Shown one piece after another: positions 5,983-13,500 of a DNA stretch of 21,053 nucleotides. How positions within the stretch are numbered: the stretch's first letter is position 1; every line of letters begins with the position of its first letter. Position numbers and translations under genes: made by a program. The notes beneath the pieces were generated by a model. It was not told where the DNA came from. It made no database searches and saw only the letters and a list, made by a program, of their open reading frames with translations. Origin of the DNA: Clostridia bacterium (GTDB taxonomy: Bacteria > Bacillota_A > Clostridia > Oscillospirales > CAG-272); the NCBI GenBank assembly GCA_017453335.1, contig JAFTKI010000103.1, forward strand, positions 1-21,053, given 5' to 3'.

Positions 5983-6744
5983 ATGAGAAAAATTAGTATT
6001 ATTCTTGTGTTTAGCATTTTATGCTGTATGATTGCCTCATTATCCTCTTGTAGCGGCGGTGAATTAGAAATTGATGTTCTTGTAGATGGTTATTGCGTTG
6101 TTAGGGGACGCGGCACCGTCTCAAGCGCGGAAATTGTTATACCTAAGAAATACAAAGGGAAACCTGTAACAGAAATATCAAACGGTGCATTCAAGGACTG
6201 TACTGACATCACGAGCGTTACTCTTACAGAAAACATAACGGAAATTGGATATGAGGCGTTTAGCGGGTGTACGTCTTTGAAAGAAGTAAATAATACGTCA
6301 ACGATCAAATACATCAGGGAAGATGCTTTTGCGGGTTGCACTGAGCTGAAGAAGTTTTCCATTAATGACATAATGGATTTCGTTGGAGAGGGAGCTTTTA
6401 AGGGCACATCTTTATTGACAACCGAAAACAATATAAATTATGTTGGAAACTGGGCAGTATCAATGGAAACATTAACAAACGAAATTCGCTTGAAAGAAGG
6501 AACGGTAGGTTTGGCTTGCAGCGCCTTAATAGATTATGATGATTACGGATATCCGGAAATTGTTTATTTACCAAGCTCTTTGAAAACCGTTTTCTTAAAT
6601 GATTGGGAATATGGCGAAATGGAATTTCATTTCGGCGGAACTAAAAATGAATGGCTTGCTTTGGTTAATGATGAAGATTCTAAAACAATTCAATGTTGGA
6701 CATCCGTGGAGTGTTCTGACGGAATACTCATCTACGAAGAATAA
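5983..6744 (+). CDS. Secreted BspA-type leucine-rich-repeat lipoprotein (second of a pair)
   Basis: A 253-residue paralogue of the preceding gene with the same order: signal peptide, lipobox LSSC, IVIPKKYKGKPV, about four LRR_5 units (GAFKDCTDI, EAFSGCTSL, DAFAGCTEL, GAFKGTSLL), a REGTVGLA-like segment (KEGTVGLACSAL) and a cap with FHFGGTKNEW. The ATG at 5983 begins the signal peptide; upstream in-frame codons overlap the previous gene and are not used. The best Shine-Dalgarno candidate (GAGG) is about 14 bases away, which is long, and a 7-codon frame (5963-5986) overlaps this start as ATGA, so translation may be coupled. The two proteins could bind related but different ligands (inference). 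Confidence 0.88.
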   Translation: MRKISIILVFSILCCMIASLSSCSGGELEIDVLVDGYCVVRGRGTVSSAEIVIPKKYKGKPVTEISNGAFKDCTDITSVTLTENITEIGYEAFSGCTSLKEVNNTSTIKYIREDAFAGCTELKKFSINDIMDFVGEGAFKGTSLLTTENNINYVGNWAVSMETLTNEIRLKEGTVGLACSALIDYDDYGYPEIVYLPSSLKTVFLNDWEYGEMEFHFGGTKNEWLALVNDEDSKTIQCWTSVECSDGILIYEE

Positions 6745-6796
6745 GTTTAATATTTAAAATAAATACCGTTTAAATAAACTAAGGAGTAAGAATACT

Positions 6797-7138
6797 ATGA
6801 AAATGTTTGAAAAAAACAAAAAAGAAAGCAAAAGAATTTCATGTGAAGAAATGGTACAAATGGTTACCCGTGAGTATGTCAAAGGTGCTGATGAAAAGTT
6901 CCTTCACAAAGTAGAGAAAACAGTCAAAGGGGGGTCTAATTTAAAAATTCTGGATTCGAAAGACAAGAACTTTAGCCTAACTATTGGGGATACTTGGATT
7001 TTCTTCTTAAATAACAGGGATGTGTTGTTGCTTGACGAAAAAGCTAACATTATTTATGAGTTGGAATCGACAAAAGAATATCGCAATTTCTATAAGAGAA
7101 TGAAAGAAGAAATAGAAAAAGAAAGACAAAACAAGTGA
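6797..7138 (+). CDS. Small hypothetical protein, third gene of the LRR cassette
   Basis: A 113-residue, highly charged protein with no signal peptide or membrane segment, so probably cytoplasmic. A basic N terminus (MKMFEKNKKESKR) is followed by a mixed alpha/beta centre (SLTIGDTWIFFLNNRDVLLL) and a charged C-terminal helix. I recognise no family. AAGGAG lies 10 bases before the ATG. It follows the second LRR gene by 52 bases without an obvious promoter and ends before a hairpin, so it is probably the last gene of the HTH-controlled transcript. Its base composition matches the LRR pair rather than the genes that follow. Confidence 0.7.
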   Translation: MKMFEKNKKESKRISCEEMVQMVTREYVKGADEKFLHKVEKTVKGGSNLKILDSKDKNFSLTIGDTWIFFLNNRDVLLLDEKANIIYELESTKEYRNFYKRMKEEIEKERQNK

Positions 7139-7151
7139 ATTTGTTACGCAA

Positions 7152-7190
7152 AACGGTACAAATGTGTTATTGCATGGGTACCGTTCTTTT
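7152..7190 (+). terminator. Probable terminator of the LRR cassette
   Basis: AACGGTAC (7152-7159) pairs with GTACCGTT (7178-7185), followed by CTTTT. The 18-base loop is large but contains a further ATG/CAT pairing. Confidence 0.55.
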
Positions 7191-7255
7191 ATATACGGAA
7201 TAATAAAAAATGTAAGCTCCAGCTGTTGGGGATCTGTCCTTTTTTGCGTTTTTTG

Positions 7256-7284
7256 TTGCAATATTTGCCACGATATGGTATAAT
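7256..7284 (+). promoter_or_regulatory. Promoter of the M29 aminopeptidase
   Basis: TTGCAA (7256-7261) and TATAAT (7279-7284) with a 17-base spacer, 40 bases before the ATG. Confidence 0.75.
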
Positions 7285-7324
7285 ACTATAGTAAATAAAT
7301 TCCCCGGTTGAAAGGATTGAAACC

Positions 7325-8551
7325 ATGAAAAAAACTGTATTGAGAAACTACGCCCGCCTGATCGCGCGAAAGGGCGGTAATGTGCAGAAGGGACAGGACG
7401 TGGAGATCGTAGCGTCGCTGGATCAGCCCGAATTTGTAAAAATGCTGGCAGAGGAGTGCTATGCCGCAGGTGCGCGAAAGGTCACCGTGGATTGGAGCTA
7501 TTTGCCCTTGACCAAGGTCGATTATAAAAAACGCTCGCTGACCACGCTCTCCAAGGTGGAGAAGTGGGAGGAGGAACGCCTGAAAAACCGTTTGGCGACC
7601 TTGCCGGTTCGCATTTTCTTGGAATCCGATGATCCCGACGGACTTAAGGGTGTGAATCAGGAGAAGATCTCCAAGGCAACGCAGGCTCGCTTTAAGATCA
7701 TTAAGCCTTACCGTGACGCGATGGAGAACAAATATCAATGGTGCATTGCGGCTGTCCCGGGTGCGGCTTGGGCGAAAAAGGTGTTCCCGAATGAAACTCG
7801 TTCCCGCGCTGTTGAAAAGCTTTGGGAGGCGATTTTGTATACTTCCCGTGCAACCGACGATCCCATTGCCGCATGGGACGCACACAACAAGGACATTGCC
7901 GCACGCTGTGAATATCTCAACGGCCTTGGCGTGGATTCCTTGGAGATCACTTCCGAGAACGGTACGAACATCCGCATCGGTATGATCAAGGATGCGCTGT
8001 TTATGGGCGGTGCTGAGCAGGCGCAGGGAAGCGGTATTTGGTTCAATCCCAATATTCCGTCGGAGGAGGTCTTTATCTCGCCGCAAAAGGGTGTTGCCGA
8101 GGGCGTTGTGGTGGCTTCCAAGCCTCTTTCCTATCGCGGAGAGCTGATTGAAAACTTTACGATCCGATTTGAAGGCGGCAAGGCTGTTGAGGTTCACGCC
8201 GAGAAGAATGAAGCACTTTTGCGCGAGATGATCTCGATGGACGAGGGGGCCGCATATCTTGGCGAGGTTGCGCTGGTGCCGTATGACAGCCCGATCCGCA
8301 ATTCCGAAATCCTGTTCTACAACACGCTGTTTGATGAAAATGCCGCGTGTCATCTGGCGCTGGGACACGGCTTTACCAACACTTTGGTGGATTACGATAA
8401 GTATACTATTGAGGAGTGCTACCAAAAGGGTATCAACGATTCGATGATCCACGAGGATTTTATGATCGGTACGAAGGATCTGTCGGTGGTTGCCGTTACG
8501 CGTGACGGAAAACGCGTACAGGTGTTTGAAAACGGCAACTGGGCATTTTAA
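7325..8551 (+). CDS. M29 family metallo-aminopeptidase
   Basis: A 408-residue cytoplasmic peptidase of the thermophilic aminopeptidase family (AmpS/AmpT/PepS), full length for the family. The two-metal site seen in Thermus AmpT is present: Glu in NIPSEEVF (247 or 248), Glu314 in YLGEVALV, His343 in CHLALGHGF, and His376/Asp378 in SMIHEDFMIG. These enzymes remove N-terminal residues from short peptides and recycle amino acids. The ATG at 7325 has AAAGGA about 10 bases upstream, and a TTGCAA/TATAAT promoter precedes it. A strong hairpin follows directly, so it is monocistronic. Its higher GC content marks the return from the accessory segment to the core genome. Confidence 0.95.
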   Translation: MKKTVLRNYARLIARKGGNVQKGQDVEIVASLDQPEFVKMLAEECYAAGARKVTVDWSYLPLTKVDYKKRSLTTLSKVEKWEEERLKNRLATLPVRIFLESDDPDGLKGVNQEKISKATQARFKIIKPYRDAMENKYQWCIAAVPGAAWAKKVFPNETRSRAVEKLWEAILYTSRATDDPIAAWDAHNKDIAARCEYLNGLGVDSLEITSENGTNIRIGMIKDALFMGGAEQAQGSGIWFNPNIPSEEVFISPQKGVAEGVVVASKPLSYRGELIENFTIRFEGGKAVEVHAEKNEALLREMISMDEGAAYLGEVALVPYDSPIRNSEILFYNTLFDENAACHLALGHGFTNTLVDYDKYTIEECYQKGINDSMIHEDFMIGTKDLSVVAVTRDGKRVQVFENGNWAF

Positions 8552-8556
8552 ACGTG

Positions 8557-8585
8557 AAAAACGACCGCAAAATGCGGTCGTTTTT
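8557..8585. terminator. Bidirectional terminator between convergent genes
   Basis: AAAAACGACCGC (8557-8568), AAAAT loop, GCGGTCGTTTTT (8574-8585). A-tract and T-tract flank the stem, so it ends both the aminopeptidase transcript and the leftward transcript from 8821-10788. Confidence 0.9.
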
Positions 8586-8606
8586 CATTTATTTTGTATA
8601 ACGAAA

Positions 8607-8821
8607 ACCACCAGCAGAGCCGGTGGTTCCAAAAAGCTTTCGCTTTGCACAGTTCCCGCCGCAGCGGAGGCTCCCTTGTGTAAAGGGAGGCTAAAGGATA
8701 GTTGCCACATCTGTGGCAGTGGGGCAACTTCCGCAGGTGGCGGATCATTCGACGAGCCTATAGGCTCAGCGTGTGAAATGCCCCAAGGGGGCTTGTGCAA
8801 GCCACCGGCACGGCTGGTGGT
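8607..8821. repeat. 215-bp palindromic repeat element with terminal inverted repeats
   Basis: The ends 8607-8626 and 8802-8821 are inverted repeats matching at 17 of 20 positions; each carries CCACC.../GGTGG and can form a hairpin. The inside is almost entirely hairpins: CTCCCTT/AAGGGAG (8671-8689), TGCCACA/TGTGGCA with GTTGCC/GGCAAC around it (about 8701-8728), GAGCCTATAGGCTC, GCCCC/GGGGC. No real gene is present. The CTCCCTTGTGTAAAGGGAG core recurs inverted near position 11. The right end touches the stop codon of the next gene. It fits a non-autonomous, MITE-like or REP-like element common in gut Clostridia. Confidence 0.7.
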
Positions 8822-9747
8822 CATGACTCGGATTGTCGAATAACCTGAAATGTCGGTTTATCGGTAATGATCGCCGCGGTGATCAGTGCTTCCTGCGACT
8901 GTTCGAAAAGCGGACGCATAGAGTAGGCGCTGATCGCGTAGGAGCATCGGTCAAACAATTCCTTTGCCTCCACGGGAACTCCCATTTCGTTGACCTCCGT
9001 GCCATCGATCGTTTGCGCGGTCAGATCCAATGCGCAGAAATCAACCGTTTCCAACAGGCGCGCCAAAAGCTCCCAGTTGGCTTGATCGGTTGCGATCTCA
9101 TAAGGCACTGCTACACCCACGGGAACCGATCCCGCGGTCTTTTTGACAGCCTTGAGGTAGGTGATGGATGCCTCCGCGCGATCTGCCGTCAAAGGCAATC
9201 CGCAAATCAGAAGCTCGCCGCCTCCTGCCGTGATAAATTCGTGCAGCAGCGCGCATTCCTCGTTCGTTGCCGCATATCGCAGGGATTCGTTGGTTTCGTT
9301 CAAGGCTTGCGGATAAAACACACCGCTTACATAAGGGATCAGCGTGCAAAGATCAGCCATTGATTGTGTCAAGGGCGTGTCGCTTTGAGTCGGCAGACTG
9401 TATCTCGTCCCAACAGGAGAGGTATAGGTCAATTTTCCAGATGGGGTATTGAGGCACACCGATGCGGAGGTTTGTCCTACCATTTCGGACAGGTTTCCTC
9501 CCAGCGTGAAGGGATAGGCATAGACGTTGCGAACGCGTGTCGGCGTGAATTCGTCCTCAACGGCGGGGGTGTCGTCCCCGTTGATCAAATTTTGATAGGT
9601 TTCGTCATCCAGCCAAGCGCGGAGCAGGTTGCCTATGATGATCGTGATGAGAAAGGTTCCCACCAAAACGATCCCAACAATGGCAATCGGCGGTATTTTC
9701 TTGGTTGACCGCATTCGATGACGGCGAAAACGGTGTCTCATTGCCAT
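8821..9747 (-). CDS. Membrane-anchored extracytoplasmic protein of unknown function
   Basis: A 308-residue protein with a very basic N terminus (MRHRFRRHRMRSTKK), one membrane helix at about 18-40 and the rest outside the cell. The outer part from about residue 80 alternates strands and helices (FYPQALNETNESL, then EFITAGGGELLICGLPL, then VPVGVAVPYEI, then VDFCALDLTAQ), reminiscent of a TIM-barrel glycosidase-like fold such as the DUF4015 group, but no catalytic residues can be assigned. It is the second gene of an operon, 27 bases after the parvulin-like lipoprotein, suggesting a role at the cell surface. AAGGA precedes the ATG at 9747. Confidence 0.75.
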   Translation of the reverse strand: MAMRHRFRRHRMRSTKKIPPIAIVGIVLVGTFLITIIIGNLLRAWLDDETYQNLINGDDTPAVEDEFTPTRVRNVYAYPFTLGGNLSEMVGQTSASVCLNTPSGKLTYTSPVGTRYSLPTQSDTPLTQSMADLCTLIPYVSGVFYPQALNETNESLRYAATNEECALLHEFITAGGGELLICGLPLTADRAEASITYLKAVKKTAGSVPVGVAVPYEIATDQANWELLARLLETVDFCALDLTAQTIDGTEVNEMGVPVEAKELFDRCSYAISAYSMRPLFEQSQEALITAAIITDKPTFQVIRQSES

Positions 9748-9774
9748 GTCCGCACTTCCTTTCCTTCAAAGTCT

Positions 9775-10788
9775 TTATTGCATCTGTACCAGATCAATGG
9801 TTTTTCCGTAGTCGTTCAGTTCCACGGCAAGGGTTCCTTTTTTCTCTTCTACCATCGCCTCCAGCTTTGCCCACTGATAGGATTGCAAAAGAGAGGGGAT
9901 CTTGGATACGAAGGTTGCCTCGCTCTCGGGCATACGCACCAGGACGTAAAAGCCGTCGGGAGTTTCAACCACTTCGCTTACGTCACCGTCATTTTCCAAA
10001 GAAAAGGCGGCGGTTTCCATAACCTCTGTGTAAACGTCACGCACAATATAATAGGGGGCTGTGTTGTTCATATCCTCGTTCATCGCGCTGGCGATCAACT
10101 GTTCTACTGTCTTTTCACCCTCGATCAACTGGCGTCTGGCTTCTTCTGCCTTGGCGCGGTTTGCCGCAACGTCCTCGCCTTGGTCATTGCTAACGTAGAT
10201 ATGCTGAACGTAAACGGCATTGCCGTCCTCCAGCCAATCGGCAAAGACGTTCTGATCGTTCTGAATGAGCCCCAGATCCCTTGTCAGAATGTAGTAAAGC
10301 TCATTTTCCAGTACCGAAACGCGGAAACAAAAGCGTATGAAATGCTCGGTCATGTTCAACTCGGTCAGGGCTGCCTCAAATGCTTCGCGGCTACCGTAAG
10401 CTTCGATCATTTCAGTGACCTTTTCCTCCACAGCCTCGTCGATCGTTTCGCTGTTCATCTGATCCTCGTCCATGTAATCGGCGCAAAGAGCCAGAACCGC
10501 ATAATTGTTGCGCATGATATCCCAAACCGTTTTTTCCAATTTCCCGCGGTACTGTGCGGCGGTTTCGGGGTTAGACCAAAGACCTGTGCCGTAGGTCGCT
10601 TCAAATTTTTCCTTGTAGGAGAGCGTTACGTAGCGGAGCTCCTCATACAGAACGTCGTAGCCTGCGCAAGTACCGATTACCTTTTGCTCTTGTTCGGTTG
10701 TTTCGTCTTCATCACTGCAGGCCGTCAGCAGGGAAAAGGGCATCGCTATCGTCAGTAGCAATGCCAGGAATCGCTTGATTTTTTTCAT
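9775..10788 (-). CDS. Parvulin-like peptidylprolyl isomerase/foldase lipoprotein (PrsA/SurA-like)
   Basis: A 337-residue lipoprotein. It has a signal peptide MKKIKRF plus hydrophobic core and lipobox LTAC (Cys24). Residues about 45-170 form a helical SurA-N-like chaperone region with conserved-looking YEELRYVTLSYKEKF and an FIRFCFRVSVLENELYY segment. Residues about 191-287 match a degenerate parvulin domain: VYVQHIYVS at the start, helix RAKAEEARRQL, and DVSEVVETPDGFYVLVRM at the end. Such proteins help exported proteins fold outside the membrane. The start at 10788 is chosen over an ATG 33 bases upstream because GGAGG lies 9 bases before it and the signal peptide begins there. Downstream it is coupled to the membrane protein at 8821-9747. 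Confidence 0.85.
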   Translation of the reverse strand: MKKIKRFLALLLTIAMPFSLLTACSDEDETTEQEQKVIGTCAGYDVLYEELRYVTLSYKEKFEATYGTGLWSNPETAAQYRGKLEKTVWDIMRNNYAVLALCADYMDEDQMNSETIDEAVEEKVTEMIEAYGSREAFEAALTELNMTEHFIRFCFRVSVLENELYYILTRDLGLIQNDQNVFADWLEDGNAVYVQHIYVSNDQGEDVAANRAKAEEARRQLIEGEKTVEQLIASAMNEDMNNTAPYYIVRDVYTEVMETAAFSLENDGDVSEVVETPDGFYVLVRMPESEATFVSKIPSLLQSYQWAKLEAMVEEKKGTLAVELNDYGKTIDLVQMQ

Positions 10789-10819
10789 ATATATAACCTC
10801 CGAGAGATTTCCTTTTACC

Positions 10820-10825
10820 ATTATA
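10820..10825 (-). promoter_or_regulatory. -10 box for the foldase operon
   Basis: On the minus strand a perfect TATAAT is 31 bases before the start at 10788. No good -35 hexamer is found at 16-18 bases, so the promoter is only partly supported. Confidence 0.5.
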
Positions 10826-10911
10826 CAGGATACTTATGTATTTTTTATGAATATGTCGGAAAAATGCGATGAAATTTTCAAAAAGGTATTTTCAAGTGAG
10901 CTTTTTTATGA

Positions 10912-10917
10912 TAAAAT
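10912..10917 (+). promoter_or_regulatory. Possible -10 box for hprK
   Basis: TAAAAT in an AT-rich stretch about 55 bases before the hprK start. The best -35 at 17 bases is TTTTCA, which is weak. It is divergent from the foldase operon promoter. Confidence 0.35.
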
Positions 10918-10972
10918 ATAACAAACACGATGTTTGCTATGCGTGGGAATCAAACCGATTGGAGGCTTTACC

Positions 10973-11911
10973 ATGAAAGAACAACTGCATAAGATCGCAC
11001 TGACCAAGCTTGTAGAGGAATTTCATCTTGAGGTGATCGTTCGTCCCGAGAATTTTGACGAGATCCAGATCACCACGCCCGAGGTCAATCGTCCGGGGCT
11101 TGCTTTGGTTGGCTTTTACGAGGTGTTTGAGCCCGAGCGCATCCAACTGATCGGTAAGGCGGAAACGCGTTATCTGCAATCTCTTGAGCCCAGTACAAAG
11201 CGTCTGCGTTTGCAGCAATTGGTGGACGCAAATCCCGTTGCGATCATTTACACCACCGATCTGCCCGTAGATCCTGCCGTAGTGGAGCGTGCATCCAAAA
11301 AGGGAGTTCCCGTTTTGCGTACCAAGCTCAAGACCAGCCATATCATGGCAAGCATGATCGCATCCTTGAACACCTCCCTGGCACCCCGCATCACGCGTCA
11401 CGGCGTTTTGGTAGAGGTGTACGGTGAAGGTCTGCTTCTGCTGGGCGACAGCGGAATCGGTAAAAGCGAAACCGCGATCGAGCTGGTTAAGAGAGGTCAC
11501 CGTCTGATTGCCGATGATGCCGTTGAGATCAAGCGTGTTTCGGATAAGACGCTGGTAGGCTCGGCTCCCGAGATCATTCGTCACTACATTGAGCTGCGCG
11601 GTATCGGTATTATCGATGTGCGCCGCATTTTCGGTATCGGTGCTGTCAAGGCAACCGAGCGAATCGACCTTGTGATCCAACTGGAAAACTGGATCGAGGG
11701 AAAAATGTACGACCGTATGGGAATGGACGAGGAAAAGGTCAATATTCTGGGGATCGATATTCCTTCTGTTACCGTTCCGGTTCGTCCCGGCAGAAACCTT
11801 GCTATTATTTTGGAGATTGCGGCGATGAATAACCGCCAAAAGAAAATGGGATACAATACCGCCGAGGAGTTTAATAAACGCTTGATGCAGCAAATGGGGG
11901 TCGAATCCTGA
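10973..11911 (+). CDS. hprK: HPr kinase/phosphorylase
   Basis: A 312-residue bifunctional enzyme that phosphorylates Ser46 of HPr and removes the phosphate, setting carbon catabolite repression in Firmicutes. The N-terminal domain (about 1-130) is followed by the kinase core with RHGVLVEVYGEG (His143), the Walker A loop GDSGIGKS (158-165), the Asp pair in LIADDAVEI (181-182), the family signature ELRGIGIIDV (207-216), and the C-terminal RPGRNLAIILE. Length matches the Bacillus enzyme (310). The ATG at 10973 has GGAGG 7 bases upstream; an in-frame ATG at 10934 has none. An LRR gene follows 48 bases later without a visible promoter, so they may be cotranscribed. Confidence 0.97.
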   Translation: MKEQLHKIALTKLVEEFHLEVIVRPENFDEIQITTPEVNRPGLALVGFYEVFEPERIQLIGKAETRYLQSLEPSTKRLRLQQLVDANPVAIIYTTDLPVDPAVVERASKKGVPVLRTKLKTSHIMASMIASLNTSLAPRITRHGVLVEVYGEGLLLLGDSGIGKSETAIELVKRGHRLIADDAVEIKRVSDKTLVGSAPEIIRHYIELRGIGIIDVRRIFGIGAVKATERIDLVIQLENWIEGKMYDRMGMDEEKVNILGIDIPSVTVPVRPGRNLAIILEIAAMNNRQKKMGYNTAEEFNKRLMQQMGVES

Positions 11912-11959
11912 TGCTTCGATCCGATTTGAATGATCGATCGGTGGAGAAAGGACGCGAAA

Positions 11960-13456
11960 ATGGGGAATAAAAAGCCACAAACAGGGAATCAAACGGTTGA
12001 TTCCGATCTGATGAAATACTGTGAGATCAGAAACGGCGAGTTTGTTCGGTATCACGGAAAAAGCTCGGTTGTATCAATGCCCCCGTCTGTGACAACGGTC
12101 GCCGACGGTGCTTTCCGCGGAAACCACCGCCTGACACAGGTCATATTGGGCAAGAATGTTTCGGTGATTCGTCCGAATGCCTTTCGTGATTGCAATAATC
12201 TTCAAAGCGTCGTTTTTCCAAGCGGCTTGCATGCGGTTGGTGACGATGCATTTCGCGGATGCACGAAGCTGACCAAGGCTTTGTTACCCGAGGGAACTGC
12301 TTTTTTGGGGAAGGGCGTTTTCCGTGACTGTACATCTTTGCAGGAGGTTGTCTTTCCGTCCACGCTGCTCCAAATTGGAGCGTATGCATTTTGCGGTTGT
12401 TCCGCGCTGGTGCGTGCCGCATTGCCCGAATCGGTGCTCTCTTTGCAACAGGGAATCTTCTTTCAATGCACTTCCTTAAAAGAGGTTTCGCTGTCTTCTT
12501 CGTTGCAGTCGGTGGGACGTTACGCGTTTGGCGGCTGCCGTTCTTTGAAAGAGCTGATACTTCCCGATACCGTGACCTACCTTGGAAACGGGGCTTTGAG
12601 TGAATGTAGATCGATTGAACGGGTGAAAATATCAAAGCTGGTACGGTTTGTGGGAGATTATACCTTTGCTTGCTGTGAGTCGCTGAAGGAAATTGAACTA
12701 CCCGTTGGAATCACATACATCGGAATCGATTCGTTTTGCGGATGCTTTTCGCTGGAAGCGATCACGATTCCCGAAACATTGCTTCATATCGGCCCTTCTG
12801 CGTTCCTGAACTGCAAGAAACTACGCCGGTTGACATTGCCGAAATCGGTACGCGAGCTTGGAAAACGCTCGTTTGCCTTTTGTTCTTCGCTGGAATCGGT
12901 GGAGATCAACGGGGAGTTGGGCGCGATCGAGGACGAGTGCTTTCATTCATGCTTTGCTTTGCGGCAGATCTGTTTGCCCAATTCGCTGAAACGGATCGGT
13001 GAGAAGGCTTTTTGGGGCTGTATCTCCTTGGAGTCGATCTGCTTGTCAAAGCAACTGGAGCTGATTGAGGAGTATGCGTTTGCAAATTGCAGATCGCTCT
13101 CGGAAATCAGTCTGCCGCAGGGCTTGCACCACGTAGAACACAGCGCATTTATGAACTGCGTATCGCTGAAGACCGCGATTTTTCCCAACCGTCGCTTCCG
13201 CGGAGAGCGTGCGCTTTTCGCAGGATGTAACCAACTGGAAACGCTGGTTTTACCCGATGCCAATCGCCTGTTCCGTTACCGTAAGGAGTATTGGAAAGCA
13301 CCTGCAAAAACCGAAGTGATCGGTCACACCGAGCTTATTCGCGCATCGATCCTTGAAAAGCTTGAGGACAAGACCTTGGATCCCCAAAAACGCGAGGAGC
13401 TGGAAGGCTTGCTGAAAAAGCTGAAGCCCGGGAAACGCGCGGGATATCAAAAATAA
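11960..13456 (+). CDS. Long BspA-type leucine-rich-repeat protein without signal peptide
   Basis: A 498-residue protein made almost wholly of about 17 LRR_5 units of 23 residues, recognisable by AF.GC..L (NAFRDCNNL, DAFRGCTKL, YAFCGCSAL and on to LFAGCNQL). A 30-residue N-terminal strand region with EIRNGEFVRYHG precedes them. A charged helical tail follows (LEKLEDKTLDPQKREELEG). No signal peptide, lipobox, membrane segment or sortase motif is seen, so it appears cytoplasmic, unlike most members. The ATG at 11960 has AAAGGA 7 bases before it; an in-frame ATG at 11930 lacks a site, and neither start gives a leader peptide. It lies directly behind hprK. Its base composition matches its neighbours. 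Confidence 0.9.
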   Translation: MGNKKPQTGNQTVDSDLMKYCEIRNGEFVRYHGKSSVVSMPPSVTTVADGAFRGNHRLTQVILGKNVSVIRPNAFRDCNNLQSVVFPSGLHAVGDDAFRGCTKLTKALLPEGTAFLGKGVFRDCTSLQEVVFPSTLLQIGAYAFCGCSALVRAALPESVLSLQQGIFFQCTSLKEVSLSSSLQSVGRYAFGGCRSLKELILPDTVTYLGNGALSECRSIERVKISKLVRFVGDYTFACCESLKEIELPVGITYIGIDSFCGCFSLEAITIPETLLHIGPSAFLNCKKLRRLTLPKSVRELGKRSFAFCSSLESVEINGELGAIEDECFHSCFALRQICLPNSLKRIGEKAFWGCISLESICLSKQLELIEEYAFANCRSLSEISLPQGLHHVEHSAFMNCVSLKTAIFPNRRFRGERALFAGCNQLETLVLPDANRLFRYRKEYWKAPAKTEVIGHTELIRASILEKLEDKTLDPQKREELEGLLKKLKPGKRAGYQK

Positions 13457-13457
13457 A

Positions 13458-13494
13458 AACAAACGGGGTATGCTTTGAACATACTCCGTTTGTT
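13458..13494. terminator. Terminator between LRR gene and MIF-like gene
   Basis: A 15-bp stem (13458-13472 with 13480-13494, one G-T pair) is followed by CGTCTTTT on the plus strand; AAAA also precedes it, so it may serve the leftward MIF-like gene too. Confidence 0.8.
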
Positions 13495-13500
13495 CGTCTT

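Noticed and set aside
7286..8452. A 388-codon open frame on the minus strand across the aminopeptidase gene
   Set aside because: It mirrors a gene with intact M29 metal-binding motifs, has no ribosome site or recognisable domain, and arises from codon bias of the real gene.
8607..8821. CRISPR array
   Set aside because: The repeats are inverted hairpins of varied sequence, not direct repeats with regular spacers; no cas genes are in the window.
9718..10758. A 346-codon plus-strand frame opposite the foldase gene
   Set aside because: The minus-strand protein has a lipoprotein signal and parvulin features; the plus frame has no start signals or domain.
10937..12055. A 372-codon minus-strand frame over hprK
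   Set aside because: HprK has all its motifs on the plus strand; the antisense frame has low-complexity composition and no family resemblance.
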